A stretch of 64,000 nucleotides of DNA from Aquirufa ecclesiirivi (GTDB lineage: Bacteria; Bacteroidota; Bacteroidia; Cytophagales; Spirosomataceae), in NCBI RefSeq assembly GCF_011250515.1, contig NZ_JAANOP010000005.1, forward strand, positions 2,877 through 66,876, given 5' to 3'. This document shows positions 19,068 to 29,046 of the stretch, piece by piece (position 1 is the stretch's first letter; each line of letters starts with the position of its first letter). The translations under genes and the position numbers were made by a program. A model generated the notes under the pieces. That model had not been told where the DNA came from and searched no databases. It worked only from the letters and a program-made list of their open reading frames with translations.

Positions 19068-22000
19068 TTATTCCATTGAAACAACTGAGCGGCTTCATTG
19101 TTTTTGGCTAAAACCAGCAATATTCCTTGTTTTGCTGATTTAATTTTGGCCATATTTCGAACCTGGCCTAAGGTCTTAAATCCAGAATTTTTAGATGTAA
19201 GCACATCGAATTTACCTTGACCTTTTCCCAAAAGAAGAAGGCCATAATTGGCATCAAACCTTCCCCATTCAGGAAGAGTATCAAAGAAATTTCCAGCCAA
19301 GAGTATGTCCAGTTTGCCATCTTGATTAAAGTCTCCGGTTTCTATCGCTTTAATGGGAGAAAACTGTGCCTCCACCGGCATGGCAACAAGCGTAAAATTG
19401 CCTTTGCCATCATTCATCATAAATGAGGAAGAGGTCGTGGTAATTTGTTTGGTCACCATATCTTGTCTTTGATCTTCATCAAACAATTCTTCTATGGTCT
19501 TATTGGCATAATCCTTGTACTTGATAAATTTCTTTTTAATCAATGGCAAAGCACGTTGAATTTCACCTTTAAGCACCATCGGATAGGTGTTACCATCTTC
19601 TGTGATGCATGAAATGATTTGCTCATAGCTACCATTTTTGTCAAAATCGTTCACATGTAAAAAGGCGGGTTTCTCTAGCGTAGCTTTGATCTTGGCGTTC
19701 AATCCCATATTACCTAGGATTAAATCCATATCTCCATCACCATCAATATCCGCTGACTTCATCGAACTCCATAAACCTGCTGTGCCCTTTGTTTCTTCCA
19801 TCAAGCTAAGCTGTCTTCCTCGTTCATTTTTAAATACCTTAATGGCACCCCAATCTTGCGCTACTACTAAATCAACATAACGATCTCCATCCACATCCAC
19901 CCACTCAGCATCGGTCACCATTCCTAATTCAGACACCTGGGGCATATAGCGCTTACTTTGATTTTTGAATCCACCTGTACCGTCGTTGATATACAGATTA
20001 CTCACGGGATTCAATCCGTATTTTGCCGAAAGCATGCGGGTACCTACAAATAAATCGAGGTCTCCATCTTGGTCAAAATCTCCTGCTGCTACAGATGACC
20101 CATTTTCATTAATTGCTGGAAAGCGAGTATCTCGTTTAAACTGGCCTTTGCCATTGTTTAAATACAATAAATCATGCAATTCAGGTGCATTGATCTCAAA
20201 TTCATTACTGCCTGTTACCACGAACAAGTCTAAGTCGCCATCTTTATCCGCATCAAAAAACAGCGCATCTGTATTTTCGGTGGTTCTGTCAAAAGCAAAA
20301 TCGGCTTGTTGAGATTCTTTAAATGCACCAGAGAATTGCTGGATAAATAGTTTTTTATCCTGACCAGCCGCACCCCCTAAATAAATGTCGTCCAGTCCAT
20401 CTCCATTCACATCTCCCACAGCCATGGCTGGTCCCATGGTAGAAAACTTTTGCTTCAATAATACGTCTCGGTCGTAGTCGTTAAAAATACTTTCTTGATG
20501 TAGATAATTCAAATTACCAGAAGTCACATCTGCAAAAAGCAAATGCCTATTAGCTTCCTTCATGGACCACTTATCCTTGGCAGCTGATTGATTCAAAACG
20601 ACTAACTGATCCACTTTGACTGACTTAATCACCTGATATGAATCATCGGGCCAAACTACTTTTAGCGAATCAATTATTGATTTATTTCCGAGCCCAAAGA
20701 CCATTTGATGGTCACATGAAGACTGAAAGCCCCGGTTAGGCATTTGTTGCAAAATTTTGGTTTGACCTTGCTGATAAACCGTCACCGTAGCGCCAATTCC
20801 ATTTAAATTTTTTGCTTTGCCTTTGAGTGCAACGCGTAAAAAATGGTGCTTCAGCTTTTCGGTTGATTTATTTTTATAAACAGACAAAGGGGAATTCACG
20901 TTATTCACAACCAAATCCAGATCCCCATCATTATCTAAATCTCCATAGGCCGAACCGTTGGAAAATCCAGGACCTTCTAAACCCCAAGCTTTCACTTGAT
21001 TGGTAAATTTTAGCTCACCCTGATTTTGGTAGGCATAATTAGGAATCGGTACTGAGGATATCTTATCGGTAAATTCTTTATAGTCAAATTTCTTCCCATT
21101 CAGCATTTGTTGCATGGTGTTTCGGTCACCTAGAAAATCGACAAAATCCTGATCTGTCAAATCTTTGGCGATTCCATTGGCCACAAAGATGTCTTTTTTG
21201 CCATCATTGTCCATGTCAAAAATCAATGCTCCCCAGCTCCAATCCGTGGCATGTACTCCTGACAATTGGCCAATTTCACTGAAGGTTCCATCCCCATTAT
21301 TTAAATGTAGGTTGTTGCGCATGTATTGATGCCAAAAACCTTGTTTCAGCTTCAGTTCCATGAGGTTATAGCCTTCAAAAATACTGGTCGTTTTTAAGCG
21401 ACGATCATCCCCTGGCAGCATATCAGTTACAAAAATATCCAGGTTACCATCGTCATTGATATCCGCAATATCTGCTCCCATAGAGCTTAAGCTAATGTGG
21501 GGCATTGATTTCTCTAAGTCTTCTTTGAAAGTGCCATCCTGTTGATTGATGTACAAATAATCCCTTTCATAAAAATCATTGGATATATATATATCTGGCC
21601 AATTGTCATTGTTGACATCGCCAATGGTGATTCCTAATCCAAAGCCAATCAAACTTCCATAAATACCTGCTTCTTCTGAAACATCGGTGAATTTGATTTG
21701 ACCTTCACTATCATTTCTAAATAGCTTATCTCCCCCCAATTTATCGCGTTGTTCACGCAAATTCATATATCCCAATTTACCAATAGGCGTAAAACTATTG
21801 TTGAGCAAATACATATCTAAATCTCCATCGCGGTCATAGTCAAAAAATGCCGCATGGGTAGAAAACCCACCATCCTCAAGTCCTGCCTCTTTGGCTATTT
21901 CTTTGTATTGGGGAATCCCCGCTTTAATGCCTTGATTCAAATATAATTGGTTCCCTCGTTGATCTCTGGAACCTGAGTTACACACATAAATATCCATCAG

Positions 22001-22366
22001 ACCATCGCCATTGATATCGGCAAAAGTAACACCTGTAGACCAAAACTTTTTTCCGCTAATGCCTGCTTTTTGAGTAATATCCTCAAAATGCATATTGCCT
22101 TGATTGAGGTATAATTTATTGTCTTCAAAATTAGATGTCACAAATAAATCAGACAATCCATCATTATTAACATCTCCGATGGCAACGCCTCCACCATTAT
22201 AAAAATTTCTGTAATTAAAGATATTGAAATCTTTTCTGTCCAAACTTCGATTGACAAAATCGATCCCCGTTTCGGAAGCAGGTAGTTCTTCGAATAGCGT
22301 GTCTTCTTTGGTAGAACAAGAAAACAGGACGATTGAAAAAGAAAAAAACAGGAAATACTGCTTCAT
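19064..22366 (-). CDS. Large VCBS/FG-GAP and ASPIC/UnbV lipoprotein (CRTAC1-like)
   Basis: A 1,100-residue paralogue of the next gene. The signal is MKQYFLFFSFSIVLFSC with the lipid cysteine at 17. The mature protein opens with the family motif FEELPASETGIDFVN and NFYNGGGVAIGDVNNDG. Calcium-loop repeats (DINGDGLMDIYV, DYDRDGDLDMYL, DIDGDGDMDLIL) lie on both sides of a central ASPIC/UnbV domain (NRGFQSSCDHQMVFGLGN ... DSLKVVWPDDS, about residues 515-590). It is the first gene after susD, beyond a strong stem-loop at 22423-22453, so it may be expressed below the level of susCD. Proteins of this family often accompany SusC/SusD pairs; their ligand is not known. Confidence 0.88.
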   Translation of the reverse strand: MKQYFLFFSFSIVLFSCSTKEDTLFEELPASETGIDFVNRSLDRKDFNIFNYRNFYNGGGVAIGDVNNDGLSDLFVTSNFEDNKLYLNQGNMHFEDITQKAGISGKKFWSTGVTFADINGDGLMDIYVCNSGSRDQRGNQLYLNQGIKAGIPQYKEIAKEAGLEDGGFSTHAAFFDYDRDGDLDMYLLNNSFTPIGKLGYMNLREQRDKLGGDKLFRNDSEGQIKFTDVSEEAGIYGSLIGFGLGITIGDVNNDNWPDIYISNDFYERDYLYINQQDGTFKEDLEKSMPHISLSSMGADIADINDDGNLDIFVTDMLPGDDRRLKTTSIFEGYNLMELKLKQGFWHQYMRNNLHLNNGDGTFSEIGQLSGVHATDWSWGALIFDMDNDGKKDIFVANGIAKDLTDQDFVDFLGDRNTMQQMLNGKKFDYKEFTDKISSVPIPNYAYQNQGELKFTNQVKAWGLEGPGFSNGSAYGDLDNDGDLDLVVNNVNSPLSVYKNKSTEKLKHHFLRVALKGKAKNLNGIGATVTVYQQGQTKILQQMPNRGFQSSCDHQMVFGLGNKSIIDSLKVVWPDDSYQVIKSVKVDQLVVLNQSAAKDKWSMKEANRHLLFADVTSGNLNYLHQESIFNDYDRDVLLKQKFSTMGPAMAVGDVNGDGLDDIYLGGAAGQDKKLFIQQFSGAFKESQQADFAFDRTTENTDALFFDADKDGDLDLFVVTGSNEFEINAPELHDLLYLNNGKGQFKRDTRFPAINENGSSVAAGDFDQDGDLDLFVGTRMLSAKYGLNPVSNLYINDGTGGFKNQSKRYMPQVSELGMVTDAEWVDVDGDRYVDLVVAQDWGAIKVFKNERGRQLSLMEETKGTAGLWSSMKSADIDGDGDMDLILGNMGLNAKIKATLEKPAFLHVNDFDKNGSYEQIISCITEDGNTYPMVLKGEIQRALPLIKKKFIKYKDYANKTIEELFDEDQRQDMVTKQITTTSSSFMMNDGKGNFTLVAMPVEAQFSPIKAIETGDFNQDGKLDILLAGNFFDTLPEWGRFDANYGLLLLGKGQGKFDVLTSKNSGFKTLGQVRNMAKIKSAKQGILLVLAKNNEAAQLFQWNK

Positions 22367-22422
22367 GCTTAAGGATTTCTAATTAGGGCTGCAAATTACA
22401 AAGGGAATAGACAGAATAAAAT

Positions 22423-22453
22423 AAAAAGGCAGAACCAGGGGCTCTGCCTTTTT
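22423..22453 (-). terminator. Stem-loop between susD and the ASPIC genes, locus 1
   Basis: AAAAAGGCAGA (22423-22433) and TCTGCCTTTTT (22443-22453) pair perfectly around a 9-base loop. Read on the minus strand it ends in a T run. It lies 17 bases after the susD stop and about 56 bases before the ASPIC start, so it would cut most transcription after susD. Confidence 0.8.
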
Positions 22454-22469
22454 ATCAACAAATGATAAA

Positions 22470-23939
22470 TTAATACCCAGGGTTTTGTTTCAACAATGGG
22501 TTCGCGTCAATACGTGGTTGAGGTATTGGGAATAATTCACGCGATTTATCCGTTACTTTCATGAATTTACGAACTTGAGAGAAAGTTCCGAAACGAATCA
22601 TATCGTTACGTCTCCATCCTTCCCAAGCAAATTCACGTCCACGCTCAGCTAAAATGTCTTCAGCTGTAACCGCTTTTAATGGATCTACGCCAGAACGAGT
22701 TCTGATGCTATTCAAGTCAGCTAATGCTTGAGCTGTATTTCCTAAACGGAAAGCAGCCTCAGCACGCATCATGATGGCATCTGCCAAACGGAAAACAACA
22801 TAGTCATTTGACTGGTCACCATTCGGGTTATTGCGTTGGATCTCATATTTCTGAGAACGAATACCCGCAATTTGGAACTCAGGATCCGCATCCGTCATCT
22901 GATCTTTTTGGAAATCAGCAACGAAAGCCAACGGTGCTCCTTTAGCGTCCGTCAAAGGAGCTCCAGATGCAGCAAATTGTTGACCTTTGATCCACATCGA
23001 TTGACGTAAATCTTTGGATTCAAACGAGTTATAAAAATCTGCTAACGTACAGAAACCATTCCAAGGCGAGTTACCTAAACCGTATGTCTGCTGATTCGCA
23101 TAGTGTAGTGTTCTCATTTGGAAGTTCATACCACCTGCTTTGAAGCTATCGAAAGGAATAGTCCAAATATTCTCTCCTGAACCTTGGTTCTGAACGATGA
23201 AGTTTGAAGCCGTAGAAGATGATAAGCTGTAATTGTTAGTCGATTTAATAACTGCATCAGCAGCATTATAAGCACCTTGCCAATCCGCAGTTCCAGAATA
23301 AACCGCAGCGTTCAACTTCAACTTAGCTAGCAACATGGTCGCTGCATCTTTTGTCATACGAGAATATGCCTTACCTGCAACTAAATTAGGAATCGAAGAT
23401 TCCAATTCAGACTTGATGAAAGCGTATACTTGAGCACGTGGCTTAGTATCACTTTTCGAAGTAGGGTCGGTGATAATAGGTACATTACCAAATGCGTCAA
23501 TGGCCATGAAGTAATAGAATGCACGGATAGCACGAAGCTCATCTACTGCTTTCTGATTTGTTTTTACTACTGGAATCAATTGGTTCACTTGGGAAATGTT
23601 ACCAAAAATGAATCCCCACATACCGTTGATAGGACCGTGTTGTGGAGTCCAAGTATGGCGAGAATAAGCTAACCAGTCTCCACCATCATACCAGTCACCA
23701 CCACGGGTAGGTACAATTAACTCATCTGAAGACGCTTCACTAGGATTGAACCAATCCCATGTAATACCTCTCAAACCTCCATAAGCAGGTCCAAGTGCCG
23801 CTGCAATCTGTGCATCCGTTTTCAAGAATTGATCTGCCGGAATAGCATCATACACTGGCTCAGTTAAATCTGTACAAGACGATAGGGCTAACGATGAAAT
23901 TACACCTACTGAAAGTACTTTATATATGTATTTTTTCAT
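22470..23939 (-). CDS. SusD/RagB-family nutrient-binding lipoprotein, locus 1
   Basis: A 489-residue outer-membrane lipoprotein (signal SVGVISSLALSSC, lipid C about 22). It has the SusD-like N-terminal part (EPVYDAIPADQFLKTDAQIAA) and the C-terminal RagB/SusD helices (DAIMMRAEAAFRLGNTAQAL, then LAERGREFAWEGWRRNDMIRFG). SusD proteins form the lid that captures a ligand over the SusC channel. It lies 46 bases after susC and is followed by a terminator. No glycoside hydrolase, peptidase or sulfatase is adjacent, so the substrate cannot be named. Confidence 0.93.
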   Translation of the reverse strand: MKKYIYKVLSVGVISSLALSSCTDLTEPVYDAIPADQFLKTDAQIAAALGPAYGGLRGITWDWFNPSEASSDELIVPTRGGDWYDGGDWLAYSRHTWTPQHGPINGMWGFIFGNISQVNQLIPVVKTNQKAVDELRAIRAFYYFMAIDAFGNVPIITDPTSKSDTKPRAQVYAFIKSELESSIPNLVAGKAYSRMTKDAATMLLAKLKLNAAVYSGTADWQGAYNAADAVIKSTNNYSLSSSTASNFIVQNQGSGENIWTIPFDSFKAGGMNFQMRTLHYANQQTYGLGNSPWNGFCTLADFYNSFESKDLRQSMWIKGQQFAASGAPLTDAKGAPLAFVADFQKDQMTDADPEFQIAGIRSQKYEIQRNNPNGDQSNDYVVFRLADAIMMRAEAAFRLGNTAQALADLNSIRTRSGVDPLKAVTAEDILAERGREFAWEGWRRNDMIRFGTFSQVRKFMKVTDKSRELFPIPQPRIDANPLLKQNPGY

Positions 23940-23985
23940 ATTTCAATAATATTAATTAATGTCTATAACTAATCTATTTGTATGT

Positions 23986-26985
23986 CTAGAACGTAAGATT
24001 AATACCCGCAGTTAATGCACGAGTTTTGTAATACGTCTCACGAACATCAATTCCTGGAGCAGCAGAACCGATTGATAATGCTTGACTAACCTCAGGATCT
24101 ACACCAGTATAACTAGTGAATACAGCTAAATTATTACCTGCCACATAAATACGAGCTCTTTTGAATACTCCTTTTACTGGTAAAGTATAACCTAAAGAAG
24201 CGTTGTTGATACGGAAGAAATCTCCTGACTCTACATAATAGTCCATTGGGATGGTACGCTCATCATTGATTACAGATGTCAAAGCTGATTTCAAAGCTCC
24301 TGATTCAGCGATACGTCCATCCTGACGTCCTAACAATAAGGCGTTCGTGTTGACGATTTTCGCACCTAATTGGCTAGTTACTTGGAACTGGAAGTCAAAC
24401 GCTTTGTAACGAACGTTGGTTGTAATACCTCCTACAAAAGTAGGGTTAGGATTTCCTAAATACGTTCTATCTTTTGCGTTTGGATCTACTACACCGTCAC
24501 CATTAAGGTCTTGGAATACGTATTTACCATTTTCAATCTTAGCAATCTTAGCTCCGTAGAACTCTCCTACTGGGTGGCCAGCTTGTAACACGGAGAAGTT
24601 AACCGCTGATGTACCACGGATGAAGCTACCTAAGGAAGTAGATAAAAATACTTGGTCTGGCGCAGCAAACTGATCATTTCTTAAGCTAACAATTTCATTT
24701 TGGTTAAATGAACCTGCCAACGTTGAATAAATAGACCAATCTCCTTTATCAATCCACTGGTAAGTTAAGGTTAATTCAACTCCACGGTTTTGCATGGTTC
24801 CGATATTCGCTAACATCGATGGATACACATAACCTTGCTCTTGTGGCACGTTTACGGTGTACAACATATCTTTTGTTTGACGCGTATACCAATCCAATGA
24901 ACCGGTTAACTTTCCTTTGTAAATGGAGAAGTCAATACCAGCACCGTAGTTTTCGTTTACTTCCCATTTCAAGTTTGGATTTGGGTTTGATTGAATAGCA
25001 TAAGCTGGTAAGAAGTCGTCCGCAGCTCCATCATAATAAGAACCATTGGCTCCGTAAAATGATTTAGATAACAAGGGACGAATACCTTCCGAGTTACCTG
25101 TTCTACCCCAGCTAGCACGAATTTTCATGTTATCCAAAGTACTAGATCCTTTTAAGAAATCTTCTTCGCTGATTGCCCAACCCACAGAAACAGATGGGAA
25201 TAAACCCCATTTATTGTTATCTCCGAATTTAGTAGAACCATCGCGGCGCACATTCATGGTAGCGAAATATTTGTTCAATAAGCTATACTGGGCACGAGCT
25301 AAGAAAGAAACCAATTTGTACTCATTCTTGTAAGAACCTAATAAGTTCGGGTTAGAACGGATACCTAAACCAGCTCCTAAATTATTCGCTTCAAATGCAT
25401 CCGTTAAGAAATTATTGTTGGATGCACCAAAACCATCATTCACTACATCTTGATATGTATAACCAGCTAAAACAACCAAGTTAGACACATCGTTTAATTT
25501 CTTCGTGTAGTTCAACGTAGCTTCTAACTGCTGATCTGTAACCGAGTTCAAGAATCTTTGAGCCGAGTTACCTCCTACAGTTAACAACAAGTTACCTGGA
25601 GTAGAACGAGCAAAAGCCGAATTATCTGCTGTCTGAGTACGTAAAGTTCCTGACACGTTGAATACTAAACCTGGAGTAATGGTATAAGCAGCTTGTGCAT
25701 TGAACAAAAAGTCATGCAAACGTTGCTTGTTCGATCTGTTTTCTAAAGTAGCCAATGGATTGAAGTTGGCAAATGTCCCAGGAATCTGAAAATACGTACC
25801 ATCCGCATTGTACACAGGATCTGTTGGACGCATGTTCATGGCAAAACCAATCGCACGGTTGTCTGTAAATTGACCATCCGTTTGAGAAGCAGACATATTG
25901 AACTTCATGTTCAATTTTCCGTCAATAGCTTTAGCGTCTAAGTTCAAACGACCTGTTAAACGCTTTTTACCTGACCCAATCAAAGTACCGATTTGGTCTA
26001 AATAACCAACAGAAGCACGATACGCTAAATTTTCTGATCCACCTGAAACACCTAAGTTGTGGTTCTGAGAAACAGCATTACGGGTAATCACTTTTAACCA
26101 ATCCGTATTAGCTCCACGATCATCAAAAGTCTGATTGTATTTCTTAGCTGCAGCACGAAATTCTGCACCGTTCAACAACTCTGGACGCTGAGAAATAGAC
26201 TCGCTACCCACGTAGGTAGAGTAATCTACCGTAGGAATACCTGATTTACCACGTTTTGTGTTGATCAAAATAACACCGTTAGCTCCACGAGAACCGTAAA
26301 TAGCGGCCGCAGATGCATCACGTAACACGTCCATAGAAGCGATATCTTCTGGAGCAATGTTCTCAATAGGAGCACCAATCACGCCATCAATCACATATAG
26401 TGGCTCAGAACCTGCGTTCAATGAACCTGTACCTCTCAAACGTACGGTAGGACGAGCATTGGGGTCACCACTCGATTGAGTAATTACCAAACCTGCCACT
26501 TTACCTTGAGCAGCCGCTAGTGGGTTCGTTACAACCCCAGCATTAAAATCTCTAGCACCTAAACTAGTTACTGTTCCAGAAATTTCTTTTCTTTTTTGAG
26601 TACCGTAACCTACTACAACTACCTCCTCCAATGATCTAGCTTCTTGTGAAAGCTTTACCTCTAAAACGGATTTTCCTGCAACAGGAACCTCTTTTGAAGA
26701 ATAACCAACAAAAGAAAATACCAAAGTCGCATTGGACGCAGCATTAATTTTGAAGTTACCATTAACATCTGTTTGAGCACCTTTGGTGGTACCTTTAATC
26801 AAGACAGACACGCCAGGAATTCCTGAGCCATCGCTAGCATCAGTCACTTTCCCTGAAACTGCATCCTGAGCGTAAGAACTCAAGGACAATAATAGTGCAA
26901 ATGCAACACCAAAAACCTGTAAAAGGCCAAGATTGCATGCACCTGATCGCACTAGGCGACCCACTCTTTTGTAAGAATGCATCAT
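23986..26985 (-). CDS. SusC/RagA-family TonB-linked outer-membrane transporter, locus 1
   Basis: A 999-residue transporter. A long signal peptide (VFGVAFALLLSLSSYAQ) is followed by a carboxypeptidase-like domain (VSGKVTDASDGSGIPGVSVL), the TonB-box-like VVVGYGTQKRKEISG, a plug with the SusC signature (PLYVIDGVIG, DVLRDASAAAIYGSRGANG) and a C-terminal barrel ending in GINLTF. It works with the SusD lid protein encoded next to import oligomers (glycans or peptides) across the outer membrane. It starts the seven-gene locus 1; 456 bases of non-coding DNA lie upstream. Confidence 0.95.
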   Translation of the reverse strand: MMHSYKRVGRLVRSGACNLGLLQVFGVAFALLLSLSSYAQDAVSGKVTDASDGSGIPGVSVLIKGTTKGAQTDVNGNFKINAASNATLVFSFVGYSSKEVPVAGKSVLEVKLSQEARSLEEVVVVGYGTQKRKEISGTVTSLGARDFNAGVVTNPLAAAQGKVAGLVITQSSGDPNARPTVRLRGTGSLNAGSEPLYVIDGVIGAPIENIAPEDIASMDVLRDASAAAIYGSRGANGVILINTKRGKSGIPTVDYSTYVGSESISQRPELLNGAEFRAAAKKYNQTFDDRGANTDWLKVITRNAVSQNHNLGVSGGSENLAYRASVGYLDQIGTLIGSGKKRLTGRLNLDAKAIDGKLNMKFNMSASQTDGQFTDNRAIGFAMNMRPTDPVYNADGTYFQIPGTFANFNPLATLENRSNKQRLHDFLFNAQAAYTITPGLVFNVSGTLRTQTADNSAFARSTPGNLLLTVGGNSAQRFLNSVTDQQLEATLNYTKKLNDVSNLVVLAGYTYQDVVNDGFGASNNNFLTDAFEANNLGAGLGIRSNPNLLGSYKNEYKLVSFLARAQYSLLNKYFATMNVRRDGSTKFGDNNKWGLFPSVSVGWAISEEDFLKGSSTLDNMKIRASWGRTGNSEGIRPLLSKSFYGANGSYYDGAADDFLPAYAIQSNPNPNLKWEVNENYGAGIDFSIYKGKLTGSLDWYTRQTKDMLYTVNVPQEQGYVYPSMLANIGTMQNRGVELTLTYQWIDKGDWSIYSTLAGSFNQNEIVSLRNDQFAAPDQVFLSTSLGSFIRGTSAVNFSVLQAGHPVGEFYGAKIAKIENGKYVFQDLNGDGVVDPNAKDRTYLGNPNPTFVGGITTNVRYKAFDFQFQVTSQLGAKIVNTNALLLGRQDGRIAESGALKSALTSVINDERTIPMDYYVESGDFFRINNASLGYTLPVKGVFKRARIYVAGNNLAVFTSYTGVDPEVSQALSIGSAAPGIDVRETYYKTRALTAGINLTF

Positions 26986-27441
26986 AGGTGATTAATTAAG
27001 GGTTTAAAATGATAAATGATTATATAACTTAGAACAACCAAGAGTTTATTGGGAATGTTTTGAAGTATTCGAACACCAGAGTAAGCTCGCAATAATGGTT
27101 CGTTGTTGTTTCTAAATTTTTACAAAAAAACTAAGAATAAACGAGAAAAAAAATGATTTAACGGTAAAAGGTAGAATAATTCAACAAAAAAATTGGATAA
27201 TAGATATTTCAAAACACCCCAAGTAAGAAATTAGCTCATCCAAAAAAATGCGCATTTATCCCCTTTGCGAATCATTTTACCCCTTTAATATGAGGTAAAT
27301 CGATGACAAAATTAGACCAAAGTCATCCTTTGATTATATCTACTCATTTTTGAAAAATGCGTATTTTTTGCCCTAATTCCTTTCTTTTTAAATGAAAATT
27401 TAAGTCCAAAGCAATGCGGTATACTCTAAATGATTGAAATA
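26986..27441. other. Non-coding stretch upstream of susC, locus 1
   Basis: This AT-rich region of 456 bases holds the 5' region of susC and the end of yidD. A perfect minus-strand -7 box TAATTTTG lies at 27307-27314, but no TTTG is found 19-20 bp before it, so a promoter is only possible; it would leave a leader of about 320 bases. No open frame or strong hairpin was seen. Confidence 0.4.
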
Positions 27442-27678
27442 TTAATCCTCCGGCACGGGATCATAGCCACTACCTCCCCAAGGATGGCAACGAGAAATTC
27501 GCTTGGCAGCCAGTTTACTTCCCTTCCAGATTCCATGTTTGATTAAAGCCTGTTTGGCATATTCAGAACAGGTAGGAGTATAACGACAAGCATTAGGCAA
27601 AAAGGGAGAAATCATTCCTTGGTAAAGCCGAAGTAGCAATAACATGAAATGCCTTACGAGATTAGAAATTATTCCCAT
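27442..27678 (-). CDS. yidD: Membrane protein insertion efficiency factor YidD
   Basis: A 78-residue protein of normal length for the family. The conserved core is complete: [32 protein letters not shown] and [15 protein letters not shown]. YidD is thought to help YidC insert membrane proteins and acts at the inner membrane. In many bacteria it sits in the rpmH-rnpA-yidD-yidC cluster; here it stands alone between susC and a serine hydrolase. Confidence 0.95.
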   Translation of the reverse strand: MGIISNLVRHFMLLLLRLYQGMISPFLPNACRYTPTCSEYAKQALIKHGIWKGSKLAAKRISRCHPWGGSGYDPVPED

Positions 27679-27800
27679 TTTGATGTATTATTTCCCAAAA
27701 TAAGTCTTTTTACTCCAATTTTATTCGTTTTTACTGGATTTGAGTTGAATAAACTATACATTTCTACTATATTGTGAAGCATAAAAAGACCCAACCGTTC

Positions 27801-29030
27801 ATGAAATTGAATCTCACAAAATCCATCTTTTTATTCTCCCTAAGTGCATTTATCGGGATTCTGTCTTGTTCTCATCAACCAGGACATTTATTTGAATTCA
27901 GTTCAGCCACGGAAAAAAGAAATGATAGTATTGCTTCCTTATACAATCCCTCGGTAGCGAAACAGAAGGCGGTCAAATTAGATACCTTTTTCCAAAAGCT
28001 TCATTCCAAAACTGGTTTCAATGGAGTCGTACTCGTATCCCAATACGGTAAAATCATATATAAAAAGGCTTTTGGCTTTGCTAATTACTTCACTAAAAAT
28101 CCTTTAACCACTCAAACACATTTTCAACTGGCTTCGGTATCTAAACAGTTTACCGCCGTGGCCATCATGCAATTGAAAGAAAAAAACCAACTGAATTACG
28201 ACGATCCTATCTACAAGCATATCCCCGGATTCCCTTATGATTCTAGCCTAACGATTCGTAGTTTATTGACTCACCGCTCAGGTTTACCGAATTATGCCTA
28301 TTGCTTGGATAAATTTTACGATAAAAAAAGTCCATTGACCAATAAAATGGTGGTGGATATGATGATTCGCTTGAAACCTAGAATCGACTACCGACCGAAT
28401 GCCAAGTTTAGCTATAACAATACCAATTACCTGCTCTTGGCACATATTGTGGAACGTTTAAGTGGAGAGGATTTCCGTGGATATTTGAAGAAACATATTT
28501 TTGAGCCTGCAGGAATGCACAACACTTTTGTGTATGACCCCATGCATCCAGAAATGTTAAAAACAGCTGCCACCGGTTACTCTCCAAGAAGAGGACAACC
28601 CGCTGTGGTAGGTTTTGACCACCTAGATGGCGTGGTAGGAGATAAAGGGATTTATTCGACAGTTGATGACATGCATCACTGGGACATGGCCTTAAATGAT
28701 GAATCTATTGTTAAATTTAGTACGCTAGAAGAAGCATTTTCTCCACAGCACCGCACTCCCAATGTATTACCTAAAAACTATGGGTTCGGTTGGAGATTGA
28801 CCCAATTAGATAATGGTGAATGGCTAACTTACCACACAGGTTGGTGGCATGGATTTAAAAATTATTATTTACACAATGCCAAAGACAATTCGGCCATCAT
28901 CATTTTAGGAAATATGGCCAACCATTCTTTGGGCAAAGTAAACATCGTTCAATCGATTCTATATCCCGAAAAAACTGCACTTTTCATGAAAGGGGAATCT
29001 CTACCCATGGAATTTACGGGTGGCATTTAA
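27801..29030 (+). CDS. Serine hydrolase of the class C beta-lactamase/PBP4* family (lipoprotein)
   Basis: A 409-residue protein with a lipobox (SLSAFIGILSC). The SxxK motif SVSK is at 112-115 (nucleophile S112, base K115), the YxN motif is in SYNNTNYL, and the third motif is HTG in TYHTGWWHG in place of KTG. This is typical of the Beta-lactamase (PF00144) family, which includes esterases and D-aminopeptidases, not only antibiotic-resistance enzymes. The ATG at 27801 is preferred to an in-frame GTG at 27774 because it gives a clean lipoprotein signal. It is followed at 16 bases by a small secreted protein and is likely co-transcribed. Resistance is not implied. Confidence 0.88.
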   Translation: MKLNLTKSIFLFSLSAFIGILSCSHQPGHLFEFSSATEKRNDSIASLYNPSVAKQKAVKLDTFFQKLHSKTGFNGVVLVSQYGKIIYKKAFGFANYFTKNPLTTQTHFQLASVSKQFTAVAIMQLKEKNQLNYDDPIYKHIPGFPYDSSLTIRSLLTHRSGLPNYAYCLDKFYDKKSPLTNKMVVDMMIRLKPRIDYRPNAKFSYNNTNYLLLAHIVERLSGEDFRGYLKKHIFEPAGMHNTFVYDPMHPEMLKTAATGYSPRRGQPAVVGFDHLDGVVGDKGIYSTVDDMHHWDMALNDESIVKFSTLEEAFSPQHRTPNVLPKNYGFGWRLTQLDNGEWLTYHTGWWHGFKNYYLHNAKDNSAIIILGNMANHSLGKVNIVQSILYPEKTALFMKGESLPMEFTGGI

Positions 29031-29046
29031 TTAAAATGACAAAATC

